A stretch of 64,000 nt of DNA from Tenuibacillus multivorans (GCF_900103915.1 NZ_FNIG01000002.1:204608-268607), one strand, 5' to 3'; positions 36,872-45,213 are shown, counted from the stretch's first letter. Program-made: numbers and translations. Notes: generated from the letters alone by a model not told the origin.

Positions 36872-37807
36872 TTAAAATATTGACCAATGTTTTTCTTCAG
36901 CCAGCTTTTCTAAAAAGCGAATCCCAACCACGCTATTACCCTTATCATTTAAGGCGGGGCCGAAAACAGCAATACCACCAGATTCTTTGATGACACCCAT
37001 GATGGCTCCTGAAACACCACTCTTAGCAGGAATACCGACATTGATGGCAAACGTCCCTGATTCATTATACATACCACAAGTGACCATGAACGTTTTACAA
37101 ATCCGAGCAACCTGATCTGGAATAATTTCCTCATTCGTGTCAGGATCCTTTCCATCGTTAGCAAAAACAGCACCTATTCTAGCGAGCTGCTTCACGTTCA
37201 TTTGAATGGCGCACTGCTTAGTGTAGACGTCTAATAACTCTTCAATACTACCTGTAATGACACCATGCTGCTTCATAAAATAACAAAGCGCCCGGTTCAA
37301 AAAGGCCGTTTCATACTCCGATTGTGCTACCTCATGATCAAATGTAATCGATTCATCATTCGCCATTAAGCGTATTAAGGTTAGGATTTCCTCAACCATA
37401 TCGGTCGAATTACGTCCACGAATCATATTCGTAACAGCTAAGGCGCCTGCATTGATCATCGGATTGAACGGTTTAGCAGGCTTTTCTACCTCTAATTTTG
37501 CAACCGAGTAAAATGGATCACTCGTCGGTTCTTTGTCGACTCGACTAAAAACAGCTTGCTCTCCTTGCTGGATAAGTGCTAAAGCAAGCGCTATCACTTT
37601 AGAAATACTTTGAATGGTAAAATAGTAATCAGCTTGTCCGGCATGAATGACGTCATTTTCTTTTCCTAAGGGATAAAAAGCTACAGCATTAGTTTCGGGT
37701 TGCTGATTCGCTAATGCTGGAATATAGTCAACGACCTTACCATTATTAGCATAAATTTTGACATGTTCGAGCCAATCCACTAAATCATTCCTATCAAGAT
37801 TTATCAT
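36872..37807 (-). CDS. glsA: glutaminase A
   Basis: A 311-residue serine-dependent beta-lactamase-like glutaminase. TIQSISKV carries the catalytic Ser-x-x-Lys, and PFNPMINAGALAV and AKSGVSGAIMG are conserved. It hydrolyses L-glutamine to glutamate and ammonia in the cytoplasm. It corresponds to B. subtilis YlaM (GlsA2), which also neighbours ylaN and ylaL. Length is normal. Confidence 0.95.
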   Translation of the reverse strand: MINLDRNDLVDWLEHVKIYANNGKVVDYIPALANQQPETNAVAFYPLGKENDVIHAGQADYYFTIQSISKVIALALALIQQGEQAVFSRVDKEPTSDPFYSVAKLEVEKPAKPFNPMINAGALAVTNMIRGRNSTDMVEEILTLIRLMANDESITFDHEVAQSEYETAFLNRALCYFMKQHGVITGSIEELLDVYTKQCAIQMNVKQLARIGAVFANDGKDPDTNEEIIPDQVARICKTFMVTCGMYNESGTFAINVGIPAKSGVSGAIMGVIKESGGIAVFGPALNDKGNSVVGIRFLEKLAEEKHWSIF

Positions 37808-37897
37808 AAAAAATAACCCCTCCTTCGTGCATTGTACGTCAATCTCCGTTATACTCGTATATGGACAAGATATAGTTCAAGAATATGAGGTGACAGA

Positions 37898-38383
37898 ATG
37901 TTAATTGTACAAATTGAAGGCAACGTTAAACATCCCATAACCCTAGATCCAACTGTATGGATTTTTGATGATCGAAAAATTTTATTAGAAGAAGCGTTTA
38001 AACTTAAGCAAGATGGCGCTGAAAATGATTCTGCTCAAGATGATATGCCTTGGAACAGAGATCAATATCAACAACAACTGAATCCTCCAATTAATAATAG
38101 CATAAACAAATTGGAAGGGAAAAAAGCGTTAGAAAATAGTTATTTAATGCCGATAAATTATTTTTTACCTAACTCCAAACCGAATGAGAATGCAATGAAA
38201 GCTATTTTACATACTGACAATGGTGAAAAGGAAATTACGATTGAACAATTAAATCAATCCTTATTATTATTCGCACTAGATGGAAAACCATTAAAAGAAG
38301 ATGGGCCTGTTCATTTATATTTTGGCGATGGATCAAATCAAAATACACCATTTAAAGGAATTAACAGAATAGAAATTATGTAA
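37898..38383 (+). CDS. ylaL: conserved Bacillaceae protein YlaL-like
   Basis: A 161-residue cytoplasmic protein starting MLIVQIEGNVKHPITLDPTVWIFDDRK. Homologs have been labelled peptidyl-prolyl isomerase without evident motifs. The C-terminal ALDGKPLKEDGPVHLYF resembles a molybdopterin-oxidoreductase-type substrate fold but has no cofactor ligand. The name follows synteny (glsA/ylaM on one side, ylaJ on the other) and the length of B. subtilis YlaL. GAGGTG precedes the ATG. Confidence 0.75.
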   Translation: MLIVQIEGNVKHPITLDPTVWIFDDRKILLEEAFKLKQDGAENDSAQDDMPWNRDQYQQQLNPPINNSINKLEGKKALENSYLMPINYFLPNSKPNENAMKAILHTDNGEKEITIEQLNQSLLLFALDGKPLKEDGPVHLYFGDGSNQNTPFKGINRIEIM

Positions 38384-38416
38384 AAGTATTAATAATTGAC
38401 TGTTTAACCAGTCATA

Positions 38417-38452
38417 CTAATAACCTCTAGCGTTTAGGGGTTATTTTTTTTG
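38417..38452 (+). terminator. terminator of ylaL
   Basis: ATAACCTCTA pairs with TTAGGGGTTAT (one G-T pair) and eight T follow. Confidence 0.85.
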
Positions 38453-38515
38453 TTATAAATTACCTATCATGAATACTCCTTCCCATCGCAAACTAAAGAA
38501 AAAAGGAGTCTGTAT

Positions 38516-39106
38516 ATGAAATATAAAAGCTTAAATATTATGATGTTCATCATTTTATTTTCAGCTGGCTGTATGTCCCAGCAAGGGGGTAACAATACCA
38601 TTGATAATGACTCTGAAGAACTGCAACAGCTGAGTGACTCAGAGCTTGAACAGTCAGACAATCACTCTAACCAAGAGGCGGCACAAAGACTGGCTGATAT
38701 CGCATCAAGCGTACCTGATGTCAATGATGCAAACGTATTGGTTTTCGGGTCGTATACCATTATTGGACTCGATGTTAATGAAGATTTAGACCGTTCAAGA
38801 GTGGGGTCGGTTAAGTACTCTGTATCAGAAGCCGTTAAACATGATCCGTACGGTCGTTATGCATTGGTCGTTGCTGATGGCGACATTATGACAAGAATTC
38901 AAAAAATGAACACCATGATAAGACAAGGTGAGCCAACAGATGCGGTTATTGATGAGATATCGAATGTTGTTGGACGATATCTTCCTGAAACGCCTACAAA
39001 AGAAAAACAACCTAAAAGAGATGAGCCATCCAATACAAGAGGCGACGCTGACGAAGATATAACAAATATTCAAAAAGAACAAGGAAATACACAAAACAAT
39101 CAGTAA
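38516..39106 (+). CDS. ylaJ: YhcN/YlaJ family sporulation lipoprotein
   Basis: A 196-residue lipoprotein with signal peptide and lipobox FSAGC (Cys19). A YhcN/YlaJ domain follows (about 50-150, with VNDANVLVFGSYTIIGLDVN in part: DANVLVFGSYTIIGLDV) and a hydrophilic C-terminal tail. Members are spore-associated lipoproteins. AAAAGGAG lies upstream of the ATG. The preceding phoH (ylaK) gene found in B. subtilis is missing here. Confidence 0.87.
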   Translation: MKYKSLNIMMFIILFSAGCMSQQGGNNTIDNDSEELQQLSDSELEQSDNHSNQEAAQRLADIASSVPDVNDANVLVFGSYTIIGLDVNEDLDRSRVGSVKYSVSEAVKHDPYGRYALVVADGDIMTRIQKMNTMIRQGEPTDAVIDEISNVVGRYLPETPTKEKQPKRDEPSNTRGDADEDITNIQKEQGNTQNNQ

Positions 39107-39108
39107 AC

Positions 39109-39143
39109 ATAAGAAAGAACCGTCTTAGCGCGGTTCTTTTCTT
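39109..39143. terminator. bidirectional terminator
   Basis: AAGAACCG/CGGTTCTT stem flanked by A and T tracts between convergent genes. Confidence 0.75.
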
Positions 39144-39393
39144 ATTGTTTATACTCATTATAATACTGTACACCGAATTGCGAGCCTTCAGACACCATTT
39201 TAGTATTCTCGAAATGATCCTCTTCAGGTCTACCCGCTATAATCAAAGTTTCTGGTTCATAACTAAATAAGTTTCCTCTAAACCGCTTAATGGATTGAGT
39301 CAATTTTACACGCCTTTTTTCATCCGAGAAAATATACGTCAAAACTCCTGTGAAGATGGCTATTAAAGTTGAAACGAAGCGTTTCTTGTCCAC
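39142..39393 (-). CDS. hypothetical membrane protein
   Basis: An 83-residue protein not recognised. It has one N-terminal hydrophobic segment (VSTLIAIFTGVLTYIF), then a basic stretch (DEKRRVKLTQSIKRFRG) and an acidic C-terminus. GTG 39393 is favoured because GAGGAGGG lies 5 bases upstream; ATG 39408 would lie before that site. It sits between ylaJ and ylaI on the opposite strand. Confidence 0.6.
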   Translation of the reverse strand: MDKKRFVSTLIAIFTGVLTYIFSDEKRRVKLTQSIKRFRGNLFSYEPETLIIAGRPEEDHFENTKMVSEGSQFGVQYYNEYKQ

Positions 39394-39495
39394 TATATCC
39401 CTCCTCATCGATTTATTAACTGTCTTCCCTAATCAAATTTTTTAAAACATGTTAATACTCGAACGTGTTACAATAGTATTGAACGAGGTGATATG

Positions 39496-39696
39496 ATGAG
39501 AGTAAAATGTGTACTTTGCGATACAGTAGAAAATATTGATTCTTACTCATTATTAGCGAAAAAATTAAGAAAACGTCGAGTTCAAACATACATTTGCCCT
39601 AAATGCTCTGAACGCATAACTGAAAAAACAAACGAACGTAAACAAGGTGGAAACTTTAAACTATATGAGGAACCACAACGTGACCCGCATATATAA
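39496..39696 (+). CDS. ylaI: YlaI family zinc-ribbon-like protein (DUF2197)
   Basis: A 66-residue protein starting MRVKCVLCDTVE with a second CxxC (YICPKCSE), giving a four-Cys zinc ribbon, as in YlaI. ATG 39496 is 5 bases after GAGGTG; ATG 39493 is only 2 bases away. Followed by a strong terminator. Function unknown. Confidence 0.9.
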   Translation: MRVKCVLCDTVENIDSYSLLAKKLRKRRVQTYICPKCSERITEKTNERKQGGNFKLYEEPQRDPHI

Positions 39697-39697
39697 T

Positions 39698-39737
39698 TAA
39701 AGTTGCCCAGATATTATAACTGGGCAACTTTTTTATT
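39698..39737. terminator. bidirectional terminator ylaI/ylaH
   Basis: AAAGTTGCCCAG and its complement around a short loop, followed by TTTTTTATT. Confidence 0.87.
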
Positions 39738-40074
39738 CCGCATCTTCATGGTTATCTCGTTCACGATGAAGTCTAAATCGGTAAATGCCTAAAACAATTG
39801 ATGTAATGATTAAAACTTCTACAATTGGTAAATTAAAGAGTGCAAAAGGCATTAATATAAAACAGCCTAAAGTTAATAAAATATAAACAATCATTGATTT
39901 CATTAAAGGTAATCTCTTAGCAAAGCCAAGCTTATATGTAATTATAGCTAAAATAACAATTGTAAGATACAAAAACCAAAAGCCTTGCGTTCCACCAATA
40001 TCAATAAGGAAAAATTCTTCTATTGGTCGAAATTTGAATTGATTGTCCACTAGATTTTGTGAGTTTTCATCCAT
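39733..40074 (-). CDS. ylaH: YlaH-like membrane protein
   Basis: A 113-residue protein with three hydrophobic segments, the pattern of YlaH. Synteny with ylaI and ylaF agrees. The typA/bipA gene (ylaG) that separates ylaH and ylaF in B. subtilis is absent. Function unknown. Confidence 0.86.
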   Translation of the reverse strand: MDENSQNLVDNQFKFRPIEEFFLIDIGGTQGFWFLYLTIVILAIITYKLGFAKRLPLMKSMIVYILLTLGCFILMPFALFNLPIVEVLIITSIVLGIYRFRLHRERDNHEDAE

Positions 40075-40202
40075 GTTATATCCTCCTCAAAACATTTCCA
40101 CCTAAAATCATACATGAATGAAAAACAATAATCTATATTATAAAATCATGTTTTCAAAATTTGTCACATCGTGTACACTTTATTATGATGAGGTGAAAAT
40201 GT

Positions 40203-40385
40203 ATGAAACATAATCAACTAATGTTTTTATTAGCCGTATTAGTCGTACTTTGCTTTTTATCAACAGCAATTTTTATTAGTTATCGAAACCTTTGGCTCGT
40301 AGGCCTAAGCTTATTAGCTGGATTCTCCCTTATGGGTTTAGGATTAAAATTAAAACGAAATTATCAAAACAGAAAATATCACTAG
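40203..40385 (+). CDS. ylaF: YlaF family protein (DUF5325)
   Basis: A 60-residue protein with two membrane segments (FLLAVLVVLCFLSTAIF and GLSLLAGFSLMGLG), matching DUF5325/YlaF. GAGGTG lies upstream. A hairpin terminator follows. Confidence 0.85.
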   Translation: MKHNQLMFLLAVLVVLCFLSTAIFISYRNLWLVGLSLLAGFSLMGLGLKLKRNYQNRKYH

Positions 40386-40416
40386 AAAACGCTTGCTTTG
40401 TCACAAGCGTTTTTTA
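40386..40416. terminator. bidirectional terminator ylaF/inositol monophosphatase gene
   Basis: AAAACGCTTG with its complement, followed by TTTTTT, between convergent genes. Confidence 0.85.
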
Positions 40417-41220
40417 AGTGTCTTTTTCTTGGATAAAGGACAATAATGACTCGTGAATGGATTTGTTTGAGCAAATAACCGTGTTACCCATTAGCATATC
40501 GATGGAACTCCCATCCACGCGGGTTGTTATACCTCCAACTTCATCAACAATGATTTTCCCAGCTGCAATATCCCACGGCTGAAGTCGCATCGTAATGTAA
40601 GCATCAATAATCCCTTCCGCAATAAATGCAAATTCTAATGCAGCCGAGCCATAAGATCTAGTCCCTTTAACTTTTCTAACTAACTCATGAATTTTCTTTT
40701 CGTCCAAACGTCTATTAGGGATGGCCCAAAAATTATTTAACCCCACTAAAGCCTCCGTCAAAGTTTTATCAGGATCAATTGGCTTTAATCGTTGGCCATT
40801 TTTATAGGCGCCTTCACCTCTAATACCTTCATAGACAACGTCAGACATCACATCATAAATTAGGCCAATCTCACCGATTCCGTCATGGTAAATTCCAATA
40901 GAAATAGCGAAAAAGCGTTGCTGATGAACAAAATTCATCGTCCCGTCGATGGGATCTATAATCCATACTGTTCCGTCAAGTGAATGGACTTCTTCACCCA
41001 TCCCCTCTTCGCCTAAAATTTTATGGTCGGGGTATTTTTCAGTAATATTATCGATAAAGAACTGCTCTGTTTTTTGGTCAATTTCCGTCACTAAATCTTT
41101 ACGATCACGTTTCGTATCAATTCTATATGGTTGTTGCATCGATGTTTTAATTAATTCTCCTGCTTCGAGTAACCATTCTTTTGCTTGATCTAATAAATGA
41201 TCTCTATAGTTTTCAATCAT
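40414..41220 (-). CDS. suhB: inositol monophosphatase family protein (SuhB/YktC-like)
   Basis: A 268-residue Mg2+/Li+-sensitive phosphatase. LGEEGMG, the metal-binding DPIDGTMNFVH and the C-terminal WDIAAG are the three catalytic motifs. It hydrolyses myo-inositol monophosphates and related sugar phosphates; the true substrate in Bacillaceae is uncertain. It corresponds by position to B. subtilis YktC, next to yktB and yktA. Confidence 0.93.
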   Translation of the reverse strand: MIENYRDHLLDQAKEWLLEAGELIKTSMQQPYRIDTKRDRKDLVTEIDQKTEQFFIDNITEKYPDHKILGEEGMGEEVHSLDGTVWIIDPIDGTMNFVHQQRFFAISIGIYHDGIGEIGLIYDVMSDVVYEGIRGEGAYKNGQRLKPIDPDKTLTEALVGLNNFWAIPNRRLDEKKIHELVRKVKGTRSYGSAALEFAFIAEGIIDAYITMRLQPWDIAAGKIIVDEVGGITTRVDGSSIDMLMGNTVICSNKSIHESLLSFIQEKDT

Positions 41221-41329
41221 ACATAGACCCCTTTTATCTTGATTTTTTCTAAACGTTGTATATCATTATAAACTAGTTTTAACATATGCTAAAATAATTT
41301 ACAGAATAACCACAAAGGAGTGATGATAA

Positions 41330-41945
41330 GTGGCTCAATTTTTTGACGGGTTCACTCAACAAGATTTTGAAACTTTCAACATTGATGGACTTGACGAAAG
41401 AATGACAGCTATTCAAAAACGAATTCATCCAATCAATCGGTGAAGTAATAGCGGACGACCTATCGGCATTAGTTGGGAATGAAATGTTTTTACATATAGC
41501 TAAACATGCAAGAAGGACAGTAAATCCACCTTCGGACACTTGGTCGGCATATTGTCACGATAAACGGGGTTATAAAAAGCATCCCCATTTTCAAGTCGGA
41601 CTGTGGGACGACCATTTATTTTTATGGTTGGCGTATATATACGAAATGCCAAATAAAAGCGATATTGGTGACAAGCTCTTGAAAAATATTGATTTGATTA
41701 CGTCAAGTATTTCGAACGATTACGTTATATCTTTAGACCATACAAAAAAGGAATCTAAAACGTTGGAAGAAATCGACCTTCGAAAATCCCTTGAACGTTT
41801 TAAGAACGTGAAAAAAGGCGAATTTCTAATTGGTAAGCATATCGACAAAAATGATCCGATATTGAAAAACGGCGACGCATTATTGAACGAAATATATAAG
41901 ACCTTCGAAACATTATCTCCAATTTATAGATTATCCATGAGATAA
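41330..41945 (+). pseudogene. yktB: YktB (DUF1054/UPF0637) with a frameshift
   Basis: Frame one starts at GTG 41330 (AAAGGAG upstream) with MAQFFDGFTQQDFETFNIDG and runs to TGA at about 41441. The second frame then supplies the rest (SIGEVIADDLSALVGNEMFLHIAKHARRTV in pieces: SIGEVIADDLSALVGNEMF and AKHARRTVNPP). Together they give the expected ~205 residues of YktB. The shift lies near 41424-41433 at AATTCATCCAATCAATC. It is either a real pseudogene or a sequencing error. The open part from 41484 has no start with a ribosome-binding site. Confidence 0.82.
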
Positions 41946-41948
41946 AAA

Positions 41949-41984
41949 TATGACGCCTTTCCCTTTACGGATTTGGCGTCTTTC
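41949..41984 (+). terminator. terminator-like hairpin after yktB
   Basis: GACGCC pairs with GGCGTC around a 17-base loop, followed by TTTCTTCG. Confidence 0.4.
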
Positions 41985-42073
41985 TTCGTCTATATATTTC
42001 ATTAAAATTTCATTCAATTAGTCGTTGAACTAGACTTGGATTATTGAGGGTCTTCTTTCCTATGTGCGTCTAT

Positions 42074-42430
42074 TCATACTTGTTCCCTACACATAAACGT
42101 CGTGACGTTAGACATCTTACCGATGGAGGACGTTTTGTAACCGTTTATTGTAAAACCTTTTTGCGTTTCTTTATTTTCCCGTAAACCGTAAATTCCTTTT
42201 ATCGTCTGGACAATCACTTCACGAATAATGAGAAAAGCCGATACAAGTAGGAAATAAAGAAATACAAAATTCACAGCTACCATCCACCAAGGGTAGAAAT
42301 GACCGCCTAAATGTTGTAGTTGTGCTTCCGAAAAAAATGTTCTTTCTAACGCAAAAGGTAGAAACCCTAATATAATTATCGCTAATAATACATGCGACAT
42401 AATCCGTTCGATACGCAAGAACTTTTCCAT
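42074..42430 (-). CDS. hypothetical membrane protein
   Basis: A 118-residue protein not recognised. It has two membrane segments (VLLAIIILGFLPFAL and MVAVNFVFLYFLLVSAFLII) and a basic cytoplasmic C-terminal tail. ATG 42430 has GGAG 9 bases upstream; the open frame to 42469 has none. It lies between yktB and yktA, which are adjacent in B. subtilis. Confidence 0.6.
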   Translation of the reverse strand: MEKFLRIERIMSHVLLAIIILGFLPFALERTFFSEAQLQHLGGHFYPWWMVAVNFVFLYFLLVSAFLIIREVIVQTIKGIYGLRENKETQKGFTINGYKTSSIGKMSNVTTFMCREQV

Positions 42431-42535
42431 ATAAAAACTCCTATTAATCTTTATAATGTATCGTAACATGATTTTATAGATACATTAAAACATATTTTAA
42501 TGCTATACAACCTTGCAAAATCGATACCGATAAGT

Positions 42536-42568
42536 TAAAGGAACTCGGACAACCCCGAGTTCTTTTTT
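42536..42568 (-). terminator. terminator of yktA
   Basis: GAACTCGG/CCGAGTTC stem with T-rich sequence on both strands, directly after the yktA stop. Confidence 0.75.
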
Positions 42569-42836
42569 ACATCGAAACAGTCTCTTGTTCATCTAGCTTT
42601 TTCGCAGCCTGAACCACTTTGTAAGGCACATAGCCTGAATGTTTTTCAAATTGTTTAAATAACGATTTTTCTTCCGCCTTTGATGGAACAACCTGTTTAA
42701 AGTTTTTGTAGTTTGTTAAGACATCTTTTGACTTAATTCCTTTTTCGTAAGCTGTCTCAACAACTCGAAAAAACTCAATGACGTTAATCACTTCATCGGT
42801 TGACCAATCAAGGTCTATTGGATAATGATATTCCAT
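42567..42836 (-). CDS. yktA: UPF0223 family protein YktA
   Basis: An 89-residue helical protein starting MEYHYPIDLDWSTDEVINVIEF, the UPF0223 signature. Known only as a conserved Firmicutes protein. It lies 28 bp downstream of the nitronate monooxygenase-like gene and probably shares its transcript. Confidence 0.92.
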   Translation of the reverse strand: MEYHYPIDLDWSTDEVINVIEFFRVVETAYEKGIKSKDVLTNYKNFKQVVPSKAEEKSLFKQFEKHSGYVPYKVVQAAKKLDEQETVSM

Positions 42837-42864
42837 GTTAAACCTACCTTTTAAAGAAAATTGG

Positions 42865-43821
42865 CTACAAAGCTGTCCATTTATTTTGAATCGTACTTAT
42901 TTCCTGTTTTATCGATTCAAATAATTCCTTCACAGTCGGTATATGATTGATTCGCATAGCTACTTGACCAGCCCATGCAAAACCTTCATCATGTTTTCCC
43001 TCATGAATATAACGTTTATTAGCTTCACCACTAATATAATCTTTTAAACCTTCATAACCGGCTTCCTGTTCCTCTAATTCTAGGATTTGATCCGTCCATT
43101 GATTACGAAGCGCCCTAGCCGGTGCACCGATTGATTTTTTAATCATTACGGTTGACTTTTCATCAGCATTGAGCAGCGTTTGTTTATAGGATTTATGAGC
43201 ATGAATACATTCTTGTGTGGCAATAAAACGAGTCCCCATTTCAATACCGTCAGCACCTAAAGCTAAGGCTGCCATTAAGCCTCTTCCATCACTTATACCA
43301 CCTGAAGCGATCACAGGGATTTGTACGGCATCAACGACTTCTGGTGTTAAGACAAATGTTCCAATATCATCCTTACCTAGATGTCCACCACCTTCATGAC
43401 CGACCACCATGACGGCATCTGCACCAAGTTCTTCAGCCTTAATCGCTTGTCGTTTTGCTGCAACAAGGACTAACTTTTTTGTATTAGTCCCTTCAAACAT
43501 ATCAAGGACAGGCTTAGGATTACCTCCTGTCACTGAAATAACAGGTACCAGTTCATCCACTGCCACTTGTACCATGTTTTCAAATGGTCGTCCGTGCTGA
43601 CCAATGGCGAAGTTAACGCCAAATGGTCGGTCTGTTAGTTCACGTACTTTATGTATCTCCTGACGTAAGGCATCTTCATTAGGTAAACTCATCGCCGTAA
43701 TTTGCCCTAATCCACCAGCATTTGATACAGCAGCTGCCAAATCTGCATAGGCTAAATGAGCTAATCCACCCTGTATGATCGGTAATTCAATCGATAATAA
43801 ATCCGTTACTTTAGTTTTCAT
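42865..43821 (-). CDS. nitronate monooxygenase family flavoprotein
   Basis: A 318-residue TIM-barrel FMN protein of the 2-nitropropane dioxygenase/FabK family. IIQGGLAHLAYADLAAAVSNAGGLG opens it (cited as IIQGGLAHLAYADLAAAVSN), VVGHEGGGHLG binds phosphate, and VIASGGISDGRGL and GADGIEMGTRF complete the FMN site. Members oxidise alkyl nitronates or act as FabK-type enoyl-ACP reductases; the sequence alone does not decide. Operon partner yktA. Confidence 0.88.
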   Translation of the reverse strand: MKTKVTDLLSIELPIIQGGLAHLAYADLAAAVSNAGGLGQITAMSLPNEDALRQEIHKVRELTDRPFGVNFAIGQHGRPFENMVQVAVDELVPVISVTGGNPKPVLDMFEGTNTKKLVLVAAKRQAIKAEELGADAVMVVGHEGGGHLGKDDIGTFVLTPEVVDAVQIPVIASGGISDGRGLMAALALGADGIEMGTRFIATQECIHAHKSYKQTLLNADEKSTVMIKKSIGAPARALRNQWTDQILELEEQEAGYEGLKDYISGEANKRYIHEGKHDEGFAWAGQVAMRINHIPTVKELFESIKQEISTIQNKWTAL

Positions 43822-43854
43822 AAACTGCCTCCGATCTTTTAACGTAATAGATCT

Positions 43855-44042
43855 GAAAAAATCCGAACGCTAGGCGCTCGGATTTTTCTCTTTACTTTTA
43901 TTATAACAACAATCGCAGTGATTGCTATAGATTTTCGTTACTTTATTATGATCAAAATAGTCGATTACTTTTAAACATTTAGCACACACAATAGTCCCCA
44001 TCTTTTAACCTCTCCTTTAAATTAAGGTATAATAAATGTGTT
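43855..44042 (-). ncRNA. candidate SR1 dual-function RNA
   Basis: A transcript from the promoter at 44049-44077 to the terminator at 43855-43886 would be about 188 bases, close to the ~205-base B. subtilis SR1. The terminator stem AATCCGAGCGC/GCGTTCGGATT is complete only on the minus strand, where a G-T mismatch becomes a G-U pair. It encodes the SR1P-like peptide and lies near pdhD, as SR1 does in B. subtilis. SR1 base-pairs with ahrC mRNA and its peptide binds GapA. Confidence 0.72.
43870..44001 (-). CDS. sr1P: SR1P-family GapA-binding peptide
   Basis: A 43-residue peptide, MGTIVCAKCLKVIDYFDHNK followed by VTKIYSNHCDCCYNKSK and a short tail. MGTIVC at the start, the VT.IY segment and paired cysteines are the SR1P signature (B. 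subtilis: 39 residues, MGTIVCQVC). AAAGGAGAGG lies about 7 bases before the ATG. SR1P binds glyceraldehyde-3-phosphate dehydrogenase GapA and promotes its interaction with RNase J1; rnjA is 10 kb away here. The stop codon lies within the terminator hairpin. Confidence 0.85.
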   Translation of the reverse strand: MGTIVCAKCLKVIDYFDHNKVTKIYSNHCDCCYNKSKEKNPSA

Positions 44043-44048
44043 ATTTAT

Positions 44049-44077
44049 AGTATATTATGTCATACTAATAATCGCAA
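44049..44077 (-). promoter_or_regulatory. SR1 promoter with CcpN-like operator
   Basis: On the minus strand TTGCGA (44072-44077), 17 bases, TATACT (44049-44054). Within the spacer, TATGACATAAT (44054-44064) matches 10 of 11 positions of the CcpN operator consensus TRTGHYATAYW as I recall it. CcpN represses sr1 on glucose in B. subtilis. Confidence 0.6.
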
Positions 44078-44105
44078 TAGGTTACTATTATTATTTTAAT
44101 AAAAT

Positions 44106-44141
44106 AAAAAGACCGTCACAATTGTAACGGACTTTTAATAT
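44106..44141 (-). terminator. terminator of the deacetylase gene
   Basis: CCGTTACAAT/ATTGTGACGG stem followed on the minus strand by TCTTTTTATTTT. Confidence 0.75.
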
Positions 44142-45046
44142 TAATTTTCGGATATCTTAATTAAATCTGGATCAAGAAATTCATAGCCTTGTTCCTTTAA
44201 TCCTTCAATAATATCAGGAAGAGCTTGATACGTCCATTCTCTGTCATGCATCAGAAGGTTAGCGCCATTACTTAAATAAGGTGTATTGACCATAATATCT
44301 GCGAGTGCTTCTTTTTCCAAATAACCTTCCATAAAATCATAGCCATAGGACCAATTCATAAGCAGCATACCTTCATCACGTACGAGCTGCTTAGCATAAT
44401 CCGTATTAACACCGTGTGGCGCTCTAAAGAACTTCGGCTTTTCTCCCGTTATCTCTTCAATTAATTCATTCAAACTGAGGATTTCTTCACGCTGTTTTTC
44501 TTGTGAGACGTCGTCAAGCTTCGTGTGACCATATGTATGGTTTCCAATTTCAAAGCCCATGTCATGAATGTTTTTTACAATCTGTTGTTTTTCTTCGCTC
44601 TCGATAAAAATCCCATTCACAAAAAAGATGGCAGGAATGTCCTTCTCTTTTAAGGTTTTCGCAATTTCTAATGCATGCTCATCCGGTGCATCATCAAATG
44701 TTAACAAAACAACATTTGGATTAGCGTCATCAATTGGTTTGAAGCTCCATACATCTGTCATTTCATATTGAGGCTCTAGTTCCTCACCTTCCTGTGGAAC
44801 TTCTTCAGGTTGTTCTTCATTTGTCCCGTCGGCTGATTCATCTTCTGTACCTTCATTTTCTTTATTTTCTTCCTCGTTCTCTTCTTCATTAGTTTCTTCT
44901 GTTTGGTCATCTTGAGGTTGTTCATGTTGTGCATCCTCTTCATTCTCTAATGGCTCATTTTCAGGTGCTTGGTCATCATTTGAACAAGCTACCATAATTA
45001 TGATTAAACCTACAAACAAACAGACCATTTTCATTTTGTTTTTCAT
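44141..45046 (-). CDS. polysaccharide deacetylase family lipoprotein
   Basis: A 301-residue lipoprotein (IIIMVAC, Cys21) with a long Glu/Asn/Gln/Asp-rich linker (about 25-95) and a C-terminal NodB domain. LLTFDDAP carries the catalytic Asp and metal Asp, HTYGHT the two metal His, and FRAPHG and LLMHD the remaining motifs. It probably deacetylates cell-wall polysaccharide outside the membrane. The acidic linker resembles those of AppA and CtaC. Confidence 0.9.
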   Translation of the reverse strand: MKNKMKMVCLFVGLIIIMVACSNDDQAPENEPLENEEDAQHEQPQDDQTEETNEEENEEENKENEGTEDESADGTNEEQPEEVPQEGEELEPQYEMTDVWSFKPIDDANPNVVLLTFDDAPDEHALEIAKTLKEKDIPAIFFVNGIFIESEEKQQIVKNIHDMGFEIGNHTYGHTKLDDVSQEKQREEILSLNELIEEITGEKPKFFRAPHGVNTDYAKQLVRDEGMLLMNWSYGYDFMEGYLEKEALADIMVNTPYLSNGANLLMHDREWTYQALPDIIEGLKEQGYEFLDPDLIKISEN

Positions 45047-45213
45047 CGATGTCCCCCCTATTTTCTATAATTTGATTATAAACGAAATCCAAATGAATAA
45101 ATATACTTTTCGATTAGAAAAATTAAATTAGGGAAAAAGAAATATAGGTGGGTTAAAAATAATTTCTTTTACCTAACCGTTTAAAAGGTGTTTAAGGAAG
45201 GGGACTGATTTAT

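Noticed and set aside
41484-41945. An independent 153-residue gene
   Set aside because: It is the C-terminal part of YktB after a frameshift, and its ATG has no upstream ribosome-binding site.
45150-45213. SigB-type promoter before the BCCT gene
   Set aside because: GTTTAA and GGGGAC are spaced about right but the -10 lies inside the ribosome-binding site region, too close to the start codon.
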